Below are positions 53,042 through 63,197 of a stretch of DNA of 64,000 nt, in pieces (the first letter of the stretch is position 1; every line of letters starts with the position of its first letter). Both the position numbers and the translations under genes were made by a program. The DNA is taken from positions 491,001-555,000 of the forward strand of contig CP038132.1 of NCBI GenBank assembly GCA_004519485.1, written 5' to 3'. The DNA comes from Nannochloropsis oceanica. Lineage: Eukaryota; Sar; Eustigmatophyceae; Eustigmatales; Monodopsidaceae. The notes under the pieces are model-generated. The model was given only the letters and a program-made list of their open reading frames with translations, had not been told where the DNA came from and searched no databases.

Positions 53042-53585
53042 GGCTACCACAATAAGTGTTACTGAGATAGGTGTGTGTGCACTGAACAAAGAATGAAGCC
53101 ATAGAGCACACACACTTTGGTGATTAGAATAAAGACGTTGTTGTGAGGTCAGAACCTCTGAAGAGGCAGCTGCGAAACGGACATTTTTGCACGATGACGA
53201 CGGATACGCCCCTCGCTTGGCTTTTTGATCCTTGACAAGCCAGATAGCCCACGGTAGCGCCTCACTACTGCCGGTAGCATAACAAACAGACTTCTTAGAT
53301 TCGTCTGGACGTGTTTTGAGGTGGTTCTCGCTTGATGGTGCCGGCCGAGGGTCGCTTTGAGAGACCTATTGCTGTCGCTCGGCTGAGCTTCTTCCTTGAT
53401 TACTCCTGCTCACACACCTACCACCAACTATTACTACTATATATATATCAACAATAAGACTACTAAGCTAGCTACGACACCACAGGAGGCCCGAAAAGGA
53501 GCACATCATCATTTACCAAGGGCTAAAAATGGATGTCTCCATCCCCTCTTCCAGCCGAACACACGTCAAGTAGCAAACCCCAAAA
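53042..53585. other. Intergenic, ArgRS to triple-fusion gene
   Basis: 544 bp between two plus-strand genes. TATATATATATCAACAATA at 53439-53457 is the only A+T-rich run. No gene seen. Confidence 0.45.
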
Positions 53586-55639
53586 ATGAACCTCGACAAC
53601 CCGCTTGGCAGCGGCAGTGGCAAAAGTACGCCTCGCGGGCCCGGGTATTATGATCCCTCTACTCTAAGCGAGGATGAGCGACGCATCGCCACGGAGCTCT
53701 CGACGGCTTTGGCCACCACCACCTACGAGATTCGGGATAAATTGTCTGAGGTGATGCCGGGCCTCTTTCTATCCAATGGCCAGGTTGCTCAAGACTTGCC
53801 CATGCTCCGGGCGCAACGCATATCCCACGTCCTTAATATGGCGCCAGTTGAAGTGCCCACCACTGCCGAGTTCTACGCGGAGGACAAAATGGACTTTAAG
53901 GCCATTGTGGCCAAGGACGAGTTTGACTACGACGTCATGCAGCATTGGCCCGAGGCCCGTGCCTACATCGATGCCGCTCTCAACGAACAAAACGGCCGAG
54001 TCCTCGTCCACTGCCAAGCAGGAATCAACCGCTCGGGGGCCATCGCTGTGGCCTATATGATGGTGACACGACGACGGCAACTCGTGGATGCCGCGAAGTC
54101 CGCCAAGCGAAAACGATACCTGCTGATTACCAACCTGAATTTCCAGCTCTCCTTGGTCAAGTTTGCCTCGGCCGAAGGTCTTTTGGGTAAGCCGGCTTTA
54201 CCTCGCCGAGTGTCTTCCCCGAACCCGTACCCGGGCTCTCCCATTGCCACAGATGAATTTAAATCAACCCGCTGGCCGTTTGGGTGTAAGGGTAAGCCAG
54301 CCGTCTTGTTTTTGCATGGGACCTTCGCGCCTGTCCATCACGGGCATATGGCAGCGTTGAAGTCCTCCCTCGCCTACATCCGCACGCAGTTGCCTGAGCT
54401 TCACTTGGCGGGGGCATTCTTCAGTCCATGTCACCAGGTGGAGGCAATGTCGCACTTGACGCCTGACGAGGCTGTCTCTCTTGAAGATCGTTTGGCGATG
54501 CTGAAGCTTGCATGCCCCACTGCAACGACAGTAGCCGAAATTCCCGTCGCTGTCGACACGTGGGAATGCTCTCAAATGGCCCCTCCGCCCCTCTCTACCT
54601 CCGTCCGCTCCTTTGCTCGTCGAGCCACCGCAGCAGCGATTCGACGGGGGTTGGATGCCTTGCCTGTTGTGGTGTGGGTGGTAGGTACCTCGGGCTTGCA
54701 CTGGGACGCAGCTGTAGATGGCATGGACGTTGATCCCTCTCTCGTGGCCGTGTGTGTGGTGGTGGACAAAGGTCAGGAAGAAGAGGAGAAGAAATTGAGC
54801 GAACGTTTGAAGGATGGTCCGTTACAGGGTCGTGTGAGGTGGGTGCATGCCAGTGGGCCCGCGTACAGCTCGGAGAAAGTGAGGGAGGGGACGCTGCCTG
54901 TAGGGGTGCCGGCGGTAGAGACCTACGTGAGAGAACACTTGCTGTGGCATTATCCGTCAGCACATGAGCTTTTTTTGGCGAAGCTGGTTCATCAGGGGCT
55001 GATGAGGGAGGGGATGGAGGAATGGGAGGAGGACGAGGCGTCGTCGGGTTTGCCGGGACTGGAGGAAGAAGGGGAGAGCGAGGTGGAGACGAAGGCAGAG
55101 ATTGTAGGGAACTTGTGGGCGCAGCTGTTAAGGCGACCGAATGTGTGGCGGTGTTACTACAAACCCCCTCCTCTCCCTCCTTGCACTCCTGCTGAGTCCC
55201 CCCACGCCAGCAAAAACTGCAGCGCCCGCTTCTTCCAAGAAATCGAGGAGGACCAAGAAAACGTCAGCCCATATTCCCAGCAACAACGTCATGCAAAGAT
55301 CCATCCATCCCTCCCCCCCCCTGTCCCTATTCTTCACCCGCATCTATCAACTATGTCCGTTTCGGCCTTGTCCTCCTCCTCTATTATCTCCCGCCTTGCT
55401 ACCGAAAATCCATTCGCGATCCGCCGCCTCGTCGTCAAGCTTTTCCCCTCCCACAACCTCGAAGCCCTGCGCATGGAAGAAGAGGCGTATCGCCGCCTGG
55501 AATTTGTGCGCCTACAGAACGAAGGGGCTTTGGCTTTACCCCCTCTTGTTGGGGTCGCCAAAGAATCGCACCGCTGCCAAGCCGCGCTCATTTTGGAGGA
55601 CGCTTTTGCCCAAGGCTGGGAAATGAATGATTTCTCAGT

Positions 55640-55676
<37 letters not shown>

Positions 55677-56873
55677 GCAACGGAAAGTTCTCCATTTCCA
55701 CCGAGCAGAAATGAAAGCAGCTCCCGCAACTCCCTCCATTCCGGCCTCACGGGTTCTGCAGGTGGAAAGTCCACTCCCCTCTCTCCAATGAGGCATTCCT
55801 CCTCCTTTCCCTCCCTCCATACCCTATCTCCTCAACCCCTGGATGCCTGCACGCCGGGCTCTAGTGCACGTGCTACTAAAGAGGAAAAAATCTTGAAAGC
55901 TGTGAAGGCACTGGCGTGGTTGCACATCAAGAACTGGGGCATAGTGAAAGAAGCGCAGGAAGACGGACCGTTAGATCCTCATTTCTTGACGTCCAACGTG
56001 GCGTTGAGCAGGAGCAAGAGCAGCAGCAACAGCATCTCTAGTAATGGGAGCAGCGGTAGCTTGAACGGCCCGAGTGGTGGAGGAGGAGCAGGGGTCGGGG
56101 GAGAAATTGATGGCTTCCCATTGATGTGGCGCCGGGACCGGGCTCTGGCTCGAAGCCAACAGTTGGAAGAGGCTTTGGCGAGTGTGAGTTGCACGGGAGG
56201 GAACCTGGCATTAGAGCTGTCAGATTCAGGTTTAGTGGCTTTGCAACGGTTGACAGAAGATGTTAATTTGCTGAGTGTGTTGTATCGACCGTGCTTGTCG
56301 GCGGAAGAGGTGCATAGGTGCGGATTGCCGGAGTGGATGGCCGAGGGCGAAACGGAGGGGGTGAAGGAGGACGAGGAGGAATCAAGACTAAGACGGACGG
56401 CGTCTTTGACGGTCATTCATGGAGGCTTGACGTGGTATAAACTGGGATTTAGCCAGCATGCGAGTGATGGTGTCCTGGCAGTCGGATGGGAAAGGGCTTG
56501 TATTGGATCGGGGGCGTGGGATTTGGCTTTGCTGCTAGCGACGGCGCTGTGGGGATATGAGGAGAAGAAGGAGCAGGACAAGGACAAAAGCGATGGTCAC
56601 GCCAACGGCTGCAAACAGCAGAATGCCGAGATGGCGGCGTTGCGGTTGTACCATCAAGTCTTGATGGAAGGTGAGGTGGAGGACTATGACTTTAATCGGC
56701 TTTTGTTCGAGTATAAACGGGCACGTGCGGGCCTAGCACCTGAGCTTTTTGCAGTGCTCGTGCGACTTGCAGAGGATGGCGAAGGGGAAAAGAGGGACGA
56801 GAAAGAGAGGACTGCTTATCAGGCAGCTGTGAAAGCTGCTTTGGAGGCCTCCCTTGACCTCTTACAGAATTGA
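53586..56873 (+). CDS. Triple fusion: dual-specificity phosphatase, NMNAT-like, degenerate APH-like kinase
   Basis: A 1095-residue intronless protein. Residues ~50-190 form a dual-specificity phosphatase domain: VMPGLFLSNGQVAQDLPML, ISHVLNMA, and the active CX5R loop VHCQAGINRSG (Cys143, Arg149), all intact. Residues ~240-455 are a nucleotidyltransferase resembling NMN adenylyltransferase: LFLHGTFAPVHHGHM (~245, HxGH) and AYSSEKVREG...VETYVREHLL (~427), equivalent to the ISSTxxR block. Residues ~590-1085 resemble aminoglycoside/choline-type phosphotransferases: NPFAIRRLVVKLFP, EEEAYRRLEFVRLQ, LALPPLVGV, KALAWLHIKNWG, then IHGGLTWYKLGF (~943) and VGWERACIGSGAWDLALLL (~966). There the catalytic HGD is HGG, the Asn is Lys and the metal Asp is Gly, so this domain should be inactive. 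A polyAla run interrupts it. The continuous frame argues for one gene; a second gene starting at 55354 is the alternative. Substrates are unknown. Confidence 0.8.
55638..55682 (+). repeat. Coding (GCA)n microsatellite (polyAla)
   Basis: About 13 GCA units encode polyalanine inside the kinase-like region of the triple-fusion protein. Confidence 0.85.
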
Positions 56874-57429
56874 ATAGCAGCGTTGAGTAGCAGCCGTGAC
56901 GAGGATGAATGGAATGTGCATATAATAGCATAAATATTAATAGAATAGACTGAAATTAAGAAAGAATGGCTTGCGAACTCGTGAACAAACATAGACTTCG
57001 ATTCAGGCACACGATGTCTTCTTTAAAAAGGAGATGACGAGAAGTCGATATTTTCTATATGCTTCTCGGAATGGGGTACAAGGGCAAATCGAATGGGATG
57101 AGGGAAAGATATCATAACAACCGCACCAAACGAAGAAAGGGCTCATTTGAGAAAGGAAGACGCAATCGATCTGCCGATGCGCGTTGCTCCTGTTTGTTAC
57201 ACGTGCCGATATTTTTGGATGGAAAAGCGACATTAACTTGTGTTTCTCTTGTAACGGAACTATTGCGAGCTTCTAGCGAGCTTCCATATATGCCCTTCGT
57301 GCCTTGCCACCCACGATTTTGCGGTGGACCCACTGCATGACACTCACTCTTTCACGAATTGACAACCTCCTAAACACAGATCTTGAGCTTACAGAGCGAA
57401 TATTTTGACGCCCCGGGTCTGCTGTAAAT
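56874..57429. other. Intergenic, triple fusion to XPD
   Basis: 556 bp. No coding frame with family features. It should hold the 3' end of the triple-fusion transcript and the XPD promoter plus 5' leader. Confidence 0.45.
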
Positions 57430-60410
57430 ATGGTAAGGAAGGATATAGGTGGAGGGTGATAATGCTGCAGGTTATGGTGGAGGTTCAGCCTCGTCACGGG
57501 GCTATCTCTCCGCGTCTACGTGGAAGCCCCATACGAGTATAACCTCTGGCCTCGGTTCAGATAGTCCTTAAAATTTGCCTGTAAGTGAAACCCTGCTCAC
57601 TTCCCCTTCCTCCCTCCCTTCCTCTCCCATCCCTCTTCTCCCTCCCAAAGGTGCGCTTTGACCTCGATGGGCTGGACCTCTTCTTCCCCTATGACCGTCT
57701 CTATGAGGAACAGTATAATTACATGCTGGAGCTTAAGCGGGCGTTGGACTCTAAGGGTCATTGCCTCTTGGAAATGCCCACGGGAACGGGCAAGACGGTG
57801 TGCCTCATCTCCCTCATTACCAGCTATCAACTTGCCCACCCCGACGTGGGAAAGCTTATTTATTGCACGCGGACTGTGCCAGAAATGGTAAAATGCGTAG
57901 AGGAAGTCCGCAAAGTCATTGAGTACCGTGTCAAGTGCTTAGGGCCGGAGGGAGGGAAGGTCTTGGCAGTTTGCTTGAGCTCGCGGCGGAACTTGTGCAT
58001 TCATGAGAGGGTGATGGAGGAGAGTGATCGTGAAGGCGTGGACTCGGCCTGTCGGTCCATGACAGCATCATGGGTCCGACAAAGAGGGGCGACGACAGCA
58101 AATATCGAATTGTGTCAATTTTATGAGGAGTATGAAAAAAATGGGACGGACGCAGGTATCGCGCATGGGATTTACTCCTTGGACGACTTGAAGGACTTTG
58201 GGAAGGAGCGAGGGTGGTGTCCGTATTTTTTGGCGCGGCACATTATCAATCATGCAAACATTTTGATTTATAACTATCAGTATGTCCTTGATCCAAAGGT
58301 GGCGGGACTGGTGAGTAAGGAGCTGGAGAGTGAGAGTATTGTGGTGTTCGATGAGGCGCACAACATCGACAATGTCTGCATTGAGGCCTTGTCGGTGGAC
58401 TTGGATGAGCGGACGCTCGAGAAAGCGACGAAATGCCTGGGGAAATTGTCGACGGAGGTGTCAAAGATGAAGCAAAAGGATGCGAGTAAGCTCAATGAGG
58501 AGTATCAGCGCCTCGTGCGGGGCTTGACGGAGGCAGGGGTGATTGGAGGAGGGGCGGGTGCGGGGCCAGCAGCATCCGCAGCAGATGGCATGCTTGCCGA
58601 CCCGGTGCCACGTTTACCCGACGCATTAGTTCAGGAGGCCGTGCCGGGAAACATTCGGCGTGCAGAGCATTTCTTGACCTTCATGAAAAAGGTGGTTGAG
58701 CATCTTAAGTCTCTCCTGCGGGTGGACAGCACCCAAAAACAATCCCCTCTCGCCTTCCTCCATTATCTCCAAGCCAGCACAGCCCTTGAACCCAAGCCCC
58801 TGCGATTTGCATACTCCCGGCTTAATTCTCTTCTTCGCACCCTGGAGGTTACCCACCTGGACGAGTTCAATCCTCTGCAGGACGTGGCCGACTTCGCCAC
58901 GCTAGTGGCGAGCTACACAGAGGGCTTTACCGTCATCACAGAGCCCCAAGGCAGCAGCATCCCGGGTCTGCACCAACCCGTTCTTCAACTCTCCTGCCTC
59001 GACGCCTCCCTGGCCATTAAACCTGTGTTTGAGCGGTTCAAGTCAGTCATCATCACCAGCGGCACCCTCTCTCCTCTCGATCTCTACCCTACCCTCCTTA
59101 ACTTCACCCCTGTGGTGCGTCAGAGCATGGACATGTCCATGTTTCGCAAGAGTATCTGCCCCCTCGTCGTGACCAAAGGCTCAGGGCAACAAGTCATCAC
59201 GACGCGCTTCGAGAAGCGAGACGACCCGTCCGTCACTCGCGATTACGGAGAGCTAATAGTGGATGTTGCCTCCTACGTTCCTGATGGCGTAGTCTGCTTT
59301 TTCACCTCATACTCGTACATGGAACGCGTCGTGCAAGAATGGGAAAAATCCGGGATCCTCCGCCAGGTGCTTGAAAAAAAACTTATTTTTATCGAAACGA
59401 AGGACGTGGTCGAAACCACCTTGGCCCTGGATAATTTCCGCCGCGCCTGCGATTCGGGCCGTGGAGCTATCTTCCTATCAGTTGCCCGCGGGAAGGTCGC
59501 GGAAGGGATTGATTTCGATAGGCATTATGGCCGGGCTGTCATCTTGATCGGAGTCCCTTTTCAATACACCCTCTCGCCGGTAATAAGGGAAAGACTGGAG
59601 TATCTGCAGACGAAGTTTCACATAAACCCCTCGGACTTTTTGACCTTCGACGCGATGCGGCAGGCAGCTCAGTGCGTGGGAAGGGTTATTCGCTCCAAGC
59701 TTGATTATGGGCTGATGATCTTTGCAGATTCGAGGTACAATCGTTTCGATAAACGGACAAAGCTCCCCAAGTGGATCTTGGATTGCATGGGCACGAATCA
59801 CCTTGATTTGTCGACGGGGGATGCGATGGACAAGGTGAGGAGGTTCTTGAAGGAGATGGCACAACCCATGGACCAAAAAGAGTTGACCAAGATTTTGTTG
59901 GACGAGAAGAGGATCGCTGAGTTGGGGGCTTTGCATAAGCGCGGGTTGAGAGGGCAGCAGCAGAAGGGGAAGGCGGGGGCTCCGGCATTGCCGATGTCGG
60001 AGGGAGGGGGAAGAGCAGGGGATGGGGGAGGAGGAGCCGCGGCCGGGGGATTGGTGGCGGATGGCGTGGTGGTGCAGGGACCAGCGGCGAGAAGGAGGGA
60101 AGAGGGAGGGGCGGGCGCGGCTGGGGATGATATTGCGGAGATTGAAAGAGGGGCTTTAATTAGGGAGGAGGAGGAGGAAAGGAGGAGGGTGAGGGAGGAG
60201 GCGGAGGCACGGCGACAGGACGAGGAGGACGAGACTCTGTTAATTTATGGGAAGGATGAAGAGGTGGAAGACGTGGCGGGGATGGAGGTGGAGCGAGAAA
60301 TGGAGGAAGCAGCCGAAGCAGCAGCAGCAGCAGCAACAGCAGCAACAGCAGCAGCAGCAGTGAAAAAGAACCAGCAGAGCGGTGAAGGAAACGCTATGGA
60401 AATTGAGTAG
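57430..60410 (+). CDS. ERCC2: TFIIH DNA helicase XPD/Rad3 (ERCC2)
   Basis: 5'-3' Fe-S helicase of TFIIH, opening DNA in nucleotide-excision repair. The start codon appears to be alone in exon 1 (57430-57432, donor GTAAGG), joined to 57651-60410 by a 218-nt intron; this gives MVRFDLDGLDLFFPYD, the conserved XPD opening, and 920 residues. Motifs: EMPTGTGKTVCLISLI (I), RTVPEMVKCVEE (Ia), Fe-S cysteines in RRNLCIHE, DSACRSM, LCQFYEEY and GWCPYFLAR, FDEAHNIDNVCIE (II), ITSGTLSPLDLYP (III), SVARGKVAEGIDF (V) and MRQAAQCVGRVIRSKLDYG (VI). The core ends near QPMDQKELTKILLDEKRI, close to the human C-terminus. A ~150-residue low-complexity tail (Gly, Glu/Arg, Ala) follows. The cluster depends on the CIA complex, whose CIAO2 gene lies nearby. 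AATAAA at 60477. Confidence 0.96.
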
Positions 60411-60746
60411 AGAAGCGACAAAGGTATAACAGTATGTAGATATCCGTACATAAAGCTCGCACGAGAACGGTATTAAAATAAAGCACCAGCAAACATCCCG
60501 TAATTGTGTCAAACAAATAGAGAGCAATTGATATAGGGACACAATCAACTCAAAATAAAAGACAAGAAAAAAGCACGCACAAACTACCTCCCACCTTTTT
60601 CTCCCCTCCTTTATTAGACCCATCAGCTTTCTTTGTTCAGTTTACAAACACTTCTCTGTACATCGATTACATATCTTCCCATGTCCCGTTTCTCATTGTC
60701 TTCCGCCTGTCTGCCTCCGCACACCTTAAAAAACACCCTGACACTT
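60411..60746. other. Intergenic, convergent
   Basis: 336 bp between convergent stops of XPD and the ankyrin gene. Two short frames only. No gene seen. Confidence 0.45.
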
Positions 60747-62510
60747 TCATACTTTCTTCCCCATCCCAGTCCAAAGCATGGCCTGAAGCGCATCCACCAC
60801 ACCCTCATCCCTCACCTCATGAACAAGCATCTGCAACACAGCAGCAGCCATGCCGCTCTTCCCGCCCTCCCCTCCCTCGTTCTCCTTCCCCCCATTCGGC
60901 TCCCTCCAATGAATGTCGACCCTTGGCAAAGCTGGCAACAACACCCATTTCCCCCCATCCATCCTACCGCTGCTGCTCCTGGAGCTATTGCTGACGCTGC
61001 TGGAGCTATTGCTGCCATTGTCGTATGCGGCCATCTTTCCCTCCCCCTCATACTCCTCCTTATACTTACTTACCAGAAAAAAATCTGCTCTCGCAGCTTT
61101 CAAAACTGAAAGTGGGCACAAGCCCGCCGGATGAGGAGGGATCGGTCTGCCTTTCTTCTCTCCATTACCATTGCTTCCGCCCACGGCGGCTGCTGCTGCC
61201 GGCCGCGGGGGAGACCGTGATGGAGAAGAAGAACCAGAAGCAGCTGCAGCAACAGCAACAGCGGCCAGGGGAGGAGGATGATCAAGGCCGGTACTCCTGT
61301 TCCGTGCAAGGTACAGATGTCCATTTTCGACAAAGCTAAATACTTGGCCTTTGACCTCTTCTTTGCACCAAATGTCGGCCTCTTCTTCGTTCTTGTCCTC
61401 TTTCTGGAGGTCCAGCAACTCCGAGTCCTCGTCCAGACGTGCATCGATTATTTTTGCTCTAGCCGTGAGAATGGAGGACTGCAGAAAGGATGAGGAGGAA
61501 GAGAATCGGCAGGAACAATACATGTGTGTGATAAAGCGCAGCTTGGCCAGCGTGTAGCTTTGGTACGGCGACAAGCGCGTGAGCAAGAAACGAGCTTTTT
61601 TCTTGCCCTTCCCCCGAGGCCAAGTTCGCTCCACACGGCCCAACACATCCTCCTCCTCTTCCTTGCCCTCCTCCCCGTCCTTTCTCCTCCTCCCAACCTG
61701 CACCGGCACCAGCATGGAAGGGTCCGCCCCACAACCCAAAAGCAGTTTTAAAACCCGCTCGTCCTCGGCAAGGTGAAGCGGACACACCCCGTGCAAAGGC
61801 GGCACACGCGAATTGATGTCCAGCCCTTTGTATTGCAACAAATACCTCAACAAAAAAGGCATGTCTCTAAAGGCTTCCACTGCTATGTGAAGAGCACTGA
61901 AGCCCCGTCCGTCGACTTCCTGCAAAGGACACCCAAGATGCAAAAGATACTTGACGTTTTTTTCAAAACGGGCTTCGACTGCCACAGCCAAGGGCTGAGC
62001 GAAGTCCTCGTCTCTAGAGACCATCAACTCGGGGTCATAATCAAGCAAGGCCTGAGCACTTTCAAAGTCCATGAGTTGTAGAGAGCGGAACAAGTCATTG
62101 TCGTTGTAGGTTTGGGGCCGACGAAAGGGAACAGCGGCGAGGGAAGCGGAAGCAGCGGTGGTGGTATTTTCGTGCTCCCCTTCTTGTTGGGGCTCGTACA
62201 AGATTGACTTGACGCAAGCAATTTTTAAGGCCGGGTCATGGGATGTTGATGTGTTCCCTTCCTCCTCCTCGTCGTCCTCCTTCTGGGCTCCTTGAGGCTT
62301 GTCAAGGTGCGAGGACCCCTCCTCCTCCTCCTCCACCTGCTGCTGCTGCTGCTGATGATGATGATGATCCTCTTCCTCCCTCAAAAGCTTGGCAAGGAAA
62401 CCAATGTCATCGTCGTCATCATCCTGGCCTTGGGTGTACTGGCACTGGCGTTTGGGCGACAGCAATGCGGTCTGGGCCGAGAGAGGCCGCTTGGAGTGGG
62501 GAGGCTCCAT
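60747..62510 (-). CDS. Ankyrin-repeat protein, nuclear-type composition, function unknown
   Basis: 587 residues, no intron required. A basic start (PPHSKRPL, LLSPKRQC) resembles a bipartite nuclear import signal. An acidic/Gln/His-rich region (~25-90) follows. Ankyrin repeats occupy ~135-265: DLFRSLQLMDFESAQALLDYDPEL, AQPLAVAVEARFEKNVKYLLHLGCPLQEVD, FSALHIAVEAFRDMPFLLRYLL, and CPLHLAEDERVLKLLLGCGAD. The arrangement (FxALHIAV, GVxPLHLA, xxLLxxGADP) recalls IkappaB/Bcl-3-type ankyrin proteins, but no partner can be named. The remaining ~320 residues have an uncharacterised block (SPYQSYTLAKLRFITHMYCSC) and long Ala/Ser/Pro/Gly-rich parts; a hydrophobic C-terminal block (AAAVLQMLVHEVRDEGVVDALQAML) looks helical. 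Confidence 0.75.
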   Translation of the reverse strand: MEPPHSKRPLSAQTALLSPKRQCQYTQGQDDDDDDIGFLAKLLREEEDHHHHQQQQQQVEEEEEGSSHLDKPQGAQKEDDEEEEGNTSTSHDPALKIACVKSILYEPQQEGEHENTTTAASASLAAVPFRRPQTYNDNDLFRSLQLMDFESAQALLDYDPELMVSRDEDFAQPLAVAVEARFEKNVKYLLHLGCPLQEVDGRGFSALHIAVEAFRDMPFLLRYLLQYKGLDINSRVPPLHGVCPLHLAEDERVLKLLLGCGADPSMLVPVQVGRRRKDGEEGKEEEEDVLGRVERTWPRGKGKKKARFLLTRLSPYQSYTLAKLRFITHMYCSCRFSSSSSFLQSSILTARAKIIDARLDEDSELLDLQKEDKNEEEADIWCKEEVKGQVFSFVENGHLYLARNRSTGLDHPPPLAAVAVAAAASGSSSPSRSPPRPAAAAAVGGSNGNGEKKGRPIPPHPAGLCPLSVLKAARADFFLVSKYKEEYEGEGKMAAYDNGSNSSSSVSNSSRSSSGRMDGGKWVLLPALPRVDIHWREPNGGKENEGGEGGKSGMAAAVLQMLVHEVRDEGVVDALQAMLWTGMGKKV

Positions 62511-63197
62511 CAGACGCAGAGTGGAGGGGAGATCATGGTGAAGGGGCTGATCCCGTCACGCCTGTCGATATGGCGATGGAGCGGGGGATGAAAACTGAGA
62601 TCGACGTAAGTAGAAGTGTCTGCGTGCAGATGGGCGGCATGGTGCCATGTCTGGCTTTCGGGCACTCCGGCAACACAGTCTGCGCCAAAAAACCTCCCCA
62701 TGCTCATCGCCTCCAGCCATCGGTGCCATTCCTCTACCCCACCGCCCTGCTGCTTAGCCGGTCTCATCCATGTGAAATGTCTTGCTCTTGCACATCTGCT
62801 AGAGGAAGGCGATGAACACACGTTAACGCTTGGATAAGAAGCATGCCGTGAAGAAGTGAAGGTCGACTTCCTCCCACCCTTCCCTTGCCTCCTCCACCAG
62901 CGGCTGGCGAAGAACGAGAGGAGGGGCTGAGGGTGGTCTCCAATGGAGCTCGTAATGATTAGAAACTTGCTTTTCCAAAGCATGGACTGGACTCTAACCT
63001 TCATAAGAAGGAGGGCATGACAGCCTACTTATTCCTGTGGTTATGATCGAGCTCTCAGAACCATCGGCCTTCTCACGCCAACCCTACGCGCACGGAGGTG
63101 TCTTCATGCCTCCCCTCCCTTCCTCACATCGCACTCATTGTCTGATGCCTTCCAACGATTCCCACCACCAACACCATACAGGGTCCGTCTCACAACT
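62511..63197. promoter_or_regulatory. Divergent spacer: ankyrin protein / eL18
   Basis: 687 bp between divergent starts, expected to contain the strong eL18 ribosomal-protein promoter. ACCATACAG at ~63172-63180 could be an acceptor of a 5' leader intron. No gene seen. Confidence 0.45.
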
